This document shows positions 61,376 to 64,000 of a stretch of DNA of 64,000 bases, in pieces. A program made the position numbers and the translations under genes. This DNA is from RGIG5579 sp045597125 (GTDB taxonomy: Bacteria; Bacillota; Clostridia; Oscillospirales; SIG627). Numbering within the stretch: the first letter of the stretch is position 1; each line of letters starts with the position of its first letter. The notes beneath the pieces were generated by a model that saw only the letters and a program-made list of their open reading frames with translations, was not told where the DNA came from and ran no database searches. The stretch spans positions 124,001 through 188,000 of the forward strand of contig JAZODR010000052.1 in NCBI GenBank assembly GCA_045597125.1, read 5' to 3'.

Positions 61376-62623
61376 TTACACTCCTTCTTTGTTGATCAAT
61401 TTTATAGTTTTTAAATATTTGGTTACCATCATAAACAAATAAACAATTCCACTCAAAATTTCAGCAAACATAACACCTTTAATTTTGAAAAAGGGAATCA
61501 GCATTGCGGCTCCAATTATAAGTGCGGCACCGACGACAAACGAACTGTTGCGTATCATTTTTCCGTGCCCCTTTGCCATAACAAAACGATTGAAAAAATC
61601 ACCAAGACCTATGAACACGTAATAAAACATCATAACAATACCATAGGAAACGCAATCACGGTACTGCTCACCCAAAAGAAGGGGAAATAAAAATTTTAAG
61701 AAAAGAGCATATCCAACGAACGCGAAAGCGGTCATCGCAATGGTAACAATCATTTGTTTAGCAGGAATCTTCTTTAATTCAACATTCTTTTTAAAAGAAA
61801 TAGTACCCATCACCGCGGGAATTTGTGCAATAGGGGTGGCAACGCTCATACCCATTGTAAATAAGGCATATTCTTCAAGTCCTGCCAAGGAAGCTACCAT
61901 AAGGTTTAAAATCTGCGCGGAAGCAACACTAAAGATAGAACCTAAATAAAGCTGAAAACCGTATTCACGATTTCGCATCAATACACCTTTGAGTGTTGAT
62001 GAAAAATCGCGAAAAGAAGGAAAATCTATCAGTGCAAAAATAGCAATAATCAAAAGATGTCCTACTAAATAGAAGGTAATTGCCGCAAATGCAGACACTT
62101 GCCAACGCATCAAATAACAAAGCAAATATGCCAAGAGCAAAAGTGCCTGTGGAACAGCCGTAAGCAATGAATATGAAACCATATTATTCTCGCCTTGAAA
62201 ACGGAATAAATAGAAACGGTTAAAAAGCAACGACCAAATAAAAGCAGAAGCAAGAACTAAATAATCAGGAATATCAAGTCCAAGAAATCCTGCAACACAA
62301 TCGGCAATAAACAGAACCAAAAAAACCACTAAGGAAATGATCAAATTCACAAAAAAAGATACACCGGTAAGTTGCTTTTTTTCTTGTAGCTGCTTACAAG
62401 TAGCAAAATCTTTTGATAGCGTAAGTGCAAATCCGAAACTGGTAAGGGTGGTCAACATAGTAACGCTGTTCACGAAAGCCCTGTAAAATCCAAAACTCTC
62501 TGTCTCCATTGTGTGAGTAATCACAACATTAATGACAAAAGACATAAGAATCACCGCAGCATTGGAAAACAAAACCATCAAATATTGAATTTTCGGGTCA
62601 TTTAGTTTTTTTTGTAACATCAT
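61376..62623 (-). CDS. Wzx-like oligosaccharide flippase
   Basis: 415 residues, about twelve hydrophobic segments over the whole length. The opening 'YLMVLFSNAAVILMSFVINVVITHTMETESFGFYRAFVNSVTMLTTLTSFGFALTLSKDFA' type stretch (several segments) matches the polysaccharide-transporter/MATE-like superfamily. It would flip undecaprenyl-PP-linked repeat units to the outside. It lies two bases after the Wzy-like gene and before capE, standard for a Wzx/Wzy system. Confidence 0.85.
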   Translation of the reverse strand: MMLQKKLNDPKIQYLMVLFSNAAVILMSFVINVVITHTMETESFGFYRAFVNSVTMLTTLTSFGFALTLSKDFATCKQLQEKKQLTGVSFFVNLIISLVVFLVLFIADCVAGFLGLDIPDYLVLASAFIWSLLFNRFYLFRFQGENNMVSYSLLTAVPQALLLLAYLLCYLMRWQVSAFAAITFYLVGHLLIIAIFALIDFPSFRDFSSTLKGVLMRNREYGFQLYLGSIFSVASAQILNLMVASLAGLEEYALFTMGMSVATPIAQIPAVMGTISFKKNVELKKIPAKQMIVTIAMTAFAFVGYALFLKFLFPLLLGEQYRDCVSYGIVMMFYYVFIGLGDFFNRFVMAKGHGKMIRNSSFVVGAALIIGAAMLIPFFKIKGVMFAEILSGIVYLFMMVTKYLKTIKLINKEGV

Positions 62624-62624
62624 T

Positions 62625-63950
62625 TCACCACTTGATTTTAATTTTCAACACATTTGCACAAAAATACAAACCAAAAAAGACGGTGGTAGCAATAAAAATA
62701 TGCCGTCCCTGAAAAATTTGTGCATTACACGATAAATATACAAAGGTGATAAACAGCTGACAATACATCACAAGGCTCAAGATTTGATTGCTACGGAACC
62801 AACGATTCTCAACGCTTTTGAAAAATCTGCCAAAGAAAAACATAACAAACGGAACAAGCCAAAGCGATACCGCATTGCCGAACCAAGTGAACGCCGTAGG
62901 CCACCACTGTCCGTCCTTCCAGCCGTAAATCATATCAATGCGGGCGTTGTAGGTGATACCTCTCATATTCTCAAGTCCAAAATACTGAGAGGCGTAATCC
63001 ATAAGAGCACCGGAGAAGCCAAGTCCATAGGTGTTTTCAAAAGGAAGCTCCAATGCATGAGCTAGACCGCAATAAGCATGGGAAACATACTCACCCATCT
63101 TATCAAACAAATTCAATAGTCCTTTGTTCCAGAAAAAGATCAGATCAAACAAAGAGAATGAACGCAGGTCAGAAAACTTTGAAAAAGGATTCGTCGAAGA
63201 ATTATCCGTTGCGATACTTCTTGAAGACTGAATCAGAGAAAAAGCCAACAAAAAGACAGAAAGAATCAACGCAATCCGAATAAAAAGACCTTTCTTCCTT
63301 TTATTTGAAGGATCTTTCTCACGAATAATTTTTCGCCCCAAAACGGGTCTGCGAGCAGACTGAAGGAAAAGGACCGACAAATAAATAAATACCAAATCAC
63401 CAATATTTTTACTAACACCAACATTTAAGGAGGCAAATATCTCTACGAATACCGTTACACAAAAAAGAGTCTTGTAGAAACGATTCATCACCTTAAAAAA
63501 GTAAAAACCGATGGGATAGACAAAATAAGTAATCACCCAAAGCAGCGAACGTATCTGCATAATCAAAACAGGACGATCAAATTCCATTTCCATTCTAGCG
63601 TAATAGTTTTCGCCAATATTTTGCAGTGCGGTAGTAACCGAAAATTTTCCTACAAAAGTAATCACCCAAGAAATTTGGAAAAACATGGTAATACAGCATG
63701 CAATAACGAACCAAAGTTCACATCGCTTGAAGAGTTCGCGATCAGACACCTTTTTCTCATTGGGCAGTTGTGCAGGGAGCGAAGCAGTAGGAATCGACAA
63801 ATAACCCAGGTTCACCGCAAGAAAATTGATAAACACATAAAAAAGCAACAGAGTGTACGAAGGTATATGCCATTCATACCGACCAAAGCAAAAATAAATT
63901 ATGCCGAAAGCCCAGTATAAATTAAAAAACAGCAGAGATTTTGTTTTCAT
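62625..63950 (-). CDS. Wzy-like polysaccharide repeat-unit polymerase
   Basis: 441 residues from ATG 63950 (AAGGA 8 bases upstream). About ten hydrophobic segments with a large external loop around residues 250-350 ('ENTYGLGFSGALMDYASQYFGLENMRG', in parts). Sequence conservation in this family is low, so the call rests on topology, length and position beside the flippase. The upstream part of the block lies beyond the window. An O-antigen ligase is the main alternative. Confidence 0.68.
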   Translation of the reverse strand: MKTKSLLFFNLYWAFGIIYFCFGRYEWHIPSYTLLLFYVFINFLAVNLGYLSIPTASLPAQLPNEKKVSDRELFKRCELWFVIACCITMFFQISWVITFVGKFSVTTALQNIGENYYARMEMEFDRPVLIMQIRSLLWVITYFVYPIGFYFFKVMNRFYKTLFCVTVFVEIFASLNVGVSKNIGDLVFIYLSVLFLQSARRPVLGRKIIREKDPSNKRKKGLFIRIALILSVFLLAFSLIQSSRSIATDNSSTNPFSKFSDLRSFSLFDLIFFWNKGLLNLFDKMGEYVSHAYCGLAHALELPFENTYGLGFSGALMDYASQYFGLENMRGITYNARIDMIYGWKDGQWWPTAFTWFGNAVSLWLVPFVMFFFGRFFKSVENRWFRSNQILSLVMYCQLFITFVYLSCNAQIFQGRHIFIATTVFFGLYFCANVLKIKIKW

Positions 63951-64000
63951 AGAAAATTCCTTATTTGATATCAACTGAAATCACATAACAGAGAGATTAT

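Overview
The window looks like the chromosome of an anaerobic, low-to-medium GC Gram-positive bacterium of the class Clostridia (Bacillota). The reasons are gene content and order: rpmH-rnpA-yidD-yidC-jag-mnmE-mnmG-rsmG, gdpP-rplI-dnaB-tilS-hpt-ftsH, a YtrA-type GntR/ABC operon, a diaminopimelate dehydrogenase, AT-rich intergenic regions, SD sequences close to AGGAGG and many TTGACA-17-TATAAT promoters. Family or genus cannot be named from the sequence alone. No phage, insertion sequence, CRISPR array or rRNA was seen.

Layout. 1-6.8 kb: end of a CapA-like gene whose metal-binding motifs are degenerate, a membrane-anchored DUF6273 protein, gdhA, then tcdA, an ABC-F ATPase and a DUF4830 protein on the plus strand. 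6.8-9.7 kb: a P2A-type cation ATPase behind a probable yybP-ykoY (Mn2+) riboswitch with its own promoter and terminator. 9.7-16.7 kb: the RNA-modification and membrane-insertion operon starting at rpmH. 16.8-25.3 kb: pantothenate kinase, a PflX-like radical SAM protein, ddh, an ECF S component, a large FAD oxidoreductase, tRNA-Leu, a YiiX-like amidase fold protein, a CBM9-like protein and a GntR-ABC operon. 25.4-33.4 kb: the gdpP-to-ftsH operon. 33.4-41.3 kb: a minus-strand operon minD, an mgsA-like gene, aspS and a Gld-type ABC exporter with a DUF4340 protein. 41.4-43.7 kb: metK, trmO and four tRNAs (Phe, Gly, Val, Asp).

43.7-64 kb is accessory surface-glycan territory, all on the minus strand and made of two blocks separated by a strong hairpin terminator and a new promoter near 53.3-53.4 kb. 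The upstream block (64-53.4 kb) has a Wzy-like polymerase, a Wzx-like flippase, the CapE-CapF-CapG set for UDP-N-acetyl-L-fucosamine, a nucleotidyltransferase-fold protein, a PglF/FlaA1-type 4,6-dehydratase, a PglD-like acyltransferase and a PglC-like phosphoglycosyl transferase. It contains no recognisable glycosyltransferase and no aminotransferase. The downstream block (53.3-43.7 kb) has a TagA/WecG transferase, three copies of one GT4-like module (one single, two fused in one protein), a TagGH-like ABC exporter, a UDP-GlcNAc 2-epimerase, a long polyprenyl glycosylphosphotransferase and an SGNH hydrolase. That is the logic of a teichoic-acid-like or other ABC-exported cell-wall glycan.

No wholly new system is proven here. 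The most useful leads are the degenerate CapA-like and methylglyoxal-synthase-like proteins, the riboswitch-controlled ATPase, a start codon buried in a perfect inverted repeat, the triplicated glycosyltransferase module around an ABC exporter, and the glycan block with a nucleotidyltransferase where an aminotransferase might be expected.
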